A stretch of 64,000 nucleotides of DNA from Primula veris (Eukaryota; Streptophyta; Magnoliopsida; Ericales; Primulaceae): contig OY821750.1 in assembly GCA_963682055.1 (NCBI GenBank), forward strand, positions 1,304,501 to 1,368,500, written 5' to 3'. The position numbers and the translations under genes were made by a program. Below, in pieces: positions 60,810-64,000 of the stretch; the stretch's first letter is position 1; each line of letters starts with the position of its first letter. Under the pieces are notes generated by a model. It made no database searches, was not told where the DNA came from, and saw only the letters and a program-made list of their open reading frames with translations.

Positions 60810-63224
60810 GAATATTTAATTCAAATATTTATTTATATAAGCAAACACAAAAAATAAGATTGGAGAAAACACAAAAAATAGGATTGTTTGTTCTGCTTCC
60901 TTTCCTTTTTAAATTTTTTTTTTTATTGGAGAACTTGGAGATTATAGAATTGGAGCTAACCATAATTTGTGTTCATTGAGCGATTTGGGAATGCTGTTTT
61001 TTTTTTTTATTATTATTATTATTCACCATGAAGATATGTTATTTCATTGAAGAAAAATACTTACACTACCATAAACAATTGTTCAAGTCTTTGTCTTTGT
61101 TAGTAAAGACTCGAGGAAAAATTTGATAACATCGGTAAGCAAATTCCGGCTTCACATGCCAAAATCAACACTCGTTTGGTAGCTAGATTATCGAAAGTGT
61201 AAGATTAGGGATAAGTTTTGAATACATCTTATATTTTTGATATCGTGTTACCAAGTTTTTCGTATAGAGTAAGACGCATGGTCTTTTATAGTTCTTTTGC
61301 TATACTTGATATTTTGTGTCGTCTCTTAAGATTGATTTTTTGGAGTTTCTATAAAAATCTCTTACGAATAGATATTTGTTCAATCCTACTCATATATTGA
61401 TTAAAAAACTGCAAAATTGTGCTCATTGCTTATAGGCTTTGTTTGGTTGCTCATTCCAAAAGATTTATAAGTGGACTATATCCGATTATAAGAAGCTTAT
61501 AGGCTTGTTTGACTGCATTTTTTATGCTCAAATAAGTCATCTCATTGCTTTGAAGTTGCAACCAAACAAGCTCTATAATTAAGTAGGCAAAGGGTTGCCA
61601 TTTGGCATTTTTGGGTGATCCCCCTCCTTCAAACAACAAAATATTATATTATGGATTATAATTTGTTAAAGACTAAAATTTTATTGGTTTTATATTATAG
61701 TTAGAATATGCAGGCCCATCTTCTAGAAATGATTAAGGAAAAAAAACAAAAAAAAACTTAGTGCTTAGAGACTACTTTAGACTTGCTTAGTGGAGGAAAA
61801 TACTTAAGAAAACTTTTCATGTTTTTCTCATTTTTCTGGTCATAGGAGCTTCTTTGGACTATTATTGTGCTTTGAAAAAGTCATTTTATGACCACTAAAT
61901 TAATACAAATGATAGAAAACTTAGAAAAGTAACGTGTGTACTAAATGGAAGTACTCTACTTGAATAGATGTTAAACAAACCGCTTTACAATTTGGAAAAT
62001 ATGTCACGCGTTTTACTATCCAAAAAATCAATCCATATTACATGTCATATTCAATTTATCAAAAGTTTTGATTTTTATTAATATTACATTTAAATTTAGG
62101 GTATATTCAACTAGAGTTATATTATATTTTTATTTAGGTTTTTAGTGGGTTGTATTTTTAGATTGAACAATTTTTTTTATTTTTAATTATTATTTAAATT
62201 TAGGATAGACTCAACTAGGGTTCTAGTATATTTTTATTTGAGTTTTTATTAGGTTGAGTTTTTATTACGTGTCGTGACTTTTACTGCCATCTTCTAATTT
62301 TTTTTATTTAAACGTTAATGTCAAAATTTGACCACAACTTTTTTAATAGGAATACAAATAAACGATATGTATAAATAAATAACTACAAGAATTAATATAA
62401 TAATTAGTGTTGTGAATGACATGACTCTTTTTTCTTACTAGTAGTATCATTTTTTTTTAACACGTTTTTTTGACACGTGTTAAAAAAAAATGACTAGTAT
62501 TGTTCCATGTTATCGATAGACTTTTTGATTAAGATTTATGGGTTGCTATAGCATCGCTATTAGGATTTTTATTTATTTACCAAGCGCCAACAACATTATA
62601 TACTTTTTTCAGTTGCCATTTTTTGAAAATTTTCTACTTTTGGTCCTCAACAATATAAAAACTAAGAGATTTTGCACTACAGTACCTTTAATAGTTTCAA
62701 AATAGTTGAAATCATAGTTGAAGACACTAATCCCAACCTAATCCGAAAATCACATGCATTAATTGAATTTATCTTATAATGGAATTGATATATCCATTTC
62801 ATAATAATTGAAAATTCTAGTTTTGCCAAATGATCGAAAACTGAACATACTTATGTCCAAACTTAATTTTAGTTCCTTCGTCCATCCTTTCTTGTATTCC
62901 CTATCTTTCAACAAAATCTGATAAACTTAAACTTTCCCTTGTAAACGAATCATGTTTGACTAATGATTGTCCGAATGGTGTCAATATCGAAATCCAAACT
63001 AGTTGGGCTCGGTCGGTACACAGTAAAATCTACGAATGGATGACACAACTAAGAGACGACGGAATCATAGTTATTAAAAGTAACAAAAAGTACCAAATAG
63101 TACATATCTTGAATAATGGGAATCATCAAAGTTAAAACCCATACCTCCATTTCCTCTTTAACTAACTTAAACCAAATGATCCAAATAGTAATATAGTACC
63201 GGTAGTAGTGGCTAGATCGGAATC
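60810..63224. other. Intergenic, no gene seen
   Basis: AT-rich spacer of 2.4 kb. It contains a small palindrome at about 62444-62498 (ttaacacg/cgtgttaa with flanking actagta). Short frames at 61218-61400 and 61451-61639 have no recognisable motif. Confidence 0.5.
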
Positions 63225-63359
63225 AGAGTACCTTACTCTAACTCAGTGTTACTCTACTTCCACAGCCATTGGATCTGTGGAATTTTTTAACTGTAGCAGA
63301 TTTCCGCAGATCCAATGGCTGTGGAAGCAGAATAACACTGACTCAGAGTCAGGTACTCT
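63225..63359. repeat. Foldback element with 56-bp arms
   Basis: The left arm 63225-63280 (agagtaccttactctaactc then ccacagccattggatctg) and the right arm 63304-63359 (cagatccaatggctgtgg then ggtactct) are inverted copies around a 23-bp centre. The arms have several mismatches. No clear target duplication. It abuts the hexamer element at 63369. Confidence 0.85.
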
Positions 63360-63368
63360 GCTTCCGGC

Positions 63369-63650
63369 TGGATTCGGTCCGGTTCGGTTTCGGTTTTTGA
63401 TAAAACCGAAACCGAAAACCAAGCAGATTTTTCGGTTTCGATATTTTTATTTTTTGGACCGAACCGAACCGGGTTTTTTTTGTCTAGTTTCCGGTTTTTT
63501 CGGTTTTATTTTTGGTTTTTCAGGCTTTTTCAGTTTTTTTCGATTTTCCAATTTTATTATAAACAGAAACCGATCCGAAAAAACTTCGATTTCGATCTTT
63601 TTTGATTCGGTTATCGGTTCGGTTCAGCTTTTCTGGATTTTCGTTCGGCC
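63369..63650. repeat. Third ACCGAA-type hexamer element, degenerate
   Basis: Left end ccggctggattcgg and right end cggcccgga, with an interior of cggttt/accgaa hexamers as in the copies at 43153 and 48802. A target duplication was not found and the ends are eroded. The 186-codon frame at 63208-63768 reads through the foldback and this repeat and is not a gene. Confidence 0.7.
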
Positions 63651-63680
63651 CGGAGTCTTTTGTACACATATATCTACTAT

Positions 63681-63692
63681 ATATATTGTCTG
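63681..63692 (+). promoter_or_regulatory. TATA box of the last gene
   Basis: actatatatatt lies about 90 bp upstream of the start codon at 63777, a suitable distance for a core promoter with a short leader. Confidence 0.5.
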
Positions 63693-63776
63693 CTTCTTTC
63701 CTGAATTTAATAAGTACAATTATTCAAAGACCAACTCTTTCCTCAAACAAAGCAAACCAAGAGCATAGTTCAAAAA

Positions 63777-64000
63777 ATGGAAAAAAACTCAATAACAAAA
63801 ATGGAAGAAAGAGATGAAGAAGTTGAAGAAACCCTCTCTTTCTCTGATCTCCCTCGATACAATACCGAATCCGACCAACGGATTCTCCCTGCATTTCTCC
63901 CGGATGACACCTTCGAATTCTCCGTTAACCAAAATTTGTCCAATCACTTACCCGAAAATATGCAATTTTTTCGAAAATCTATTTCCGTAAAAACCGAAAA
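63777..64000 (+). CDS. 5' end of an unidentified plant gene, cut by the window
   Basis: An open frame starts at ATG 63777 and stays open to the end of the window (about 74 codons). The translation begins MEKNSITKMEERDEEVEETL, followed by SFSDLPRY, then a Phe/Asp-containing FLPDDTFEFSV and LPENMQFFRKS. An acidic start, an LSFSDLP-like motif and an FEF stretch recall a family of small plant proteins with LSLCDLP and DFFEFF motifs, but I cannot name it. A second ATG at codon 9 is also possible. A TATA box sits 90 bp upstream, and codon use shifts from the AT-rich flank to a more balanced composition. Confidence 0.6.
   Translation, partial: MEKNSITKMEERDEEVEETLSFSDLPRYNTESDQRILPAFLPDDTFEFSVNQNLSNHLPENMQFFRKSISVKTE

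Overview
The window is nuclear DNA of a flowering plant, probably a eudicot. The supports are split genes with GT-AG introns, an A-type (CYP71-clan) cytochrome P450, a plant-type two-SANT co-repressor gene of the POWERDRESS type, a serine carboxypeptidase-like gene, a nuclear tRNA-Pro, a Copia LTR retrotransposon, Stowaway-, Mutator- and pogo-like MITEs, and AT-rich intergenic DNA. I cannot name the species.

Layout. 1-1438 (+): 3' part of a CYP71-clan P450 with three exons in view. 2288-13471 (-): a serine carboxypeptidase-like (SCPL) gene whose nine exons join in phase into 454 codons. It is split by a 7,058-bp Copia element (5206-12263, 221-bp LTRs, 5-bp target duplication) in its fourth intron, and exon 8 carries two in-frame stops, so it is a pseudogene or null allele. 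13.5-21.5 kb: gene-poor, with Mutator-like and Stowaway MITEs, a possible mitochondrial insert and a Ty3/Gypsy pol remnant. 21.5-26.05 kb: a tandem array with monomers of about 333, 382 and 431 bp. 28.2-29.4 kb: about four copies of a 300-bp tandem repeat just upstream of the next gene. 29783-42162 (+): the POWERDRESS/NCoR-like SANT gene, four coding exons, 1,581 aa, with a 5.3-kb first intron full of degenerate repeats. 43.4-52.8 kb: a roughly threefold tandem duplication of a non-coding 3-kb unit carrying later insertions. 53009-58700 (-): a conserved plant gene of unknown function, 339 aa, four coding exons and a leader intron, convergent with the SANT gene. 58.7-60.1 kb: a tandem duplication of that gene's promoter region. 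60732-60803 (-): tRNA-Pro(AGG). 63777-64000 (+): the 5' end of another gene, cut by the window.

The genes do not form a pathway. The most distinctive signals are: (1) many small hairpins with a shared 8-nt loop (CCTGTCGT type) scattered through the Copia interior; (2) that element's near-identical LTRs around a badly decayed coding region, which points to mobilisation in trans; (3) local tandem repeats in introns of both intact genes that include copies of the sequence around the real 5' splice site; (4) the satellite-like array with monomer length stepping by 49 bp; (5) MITE insertions proved by empty sites in paralogous copies inside the window. All reading was done by eye without alignment tools, so fuzzy repeat boundaries are approximate.
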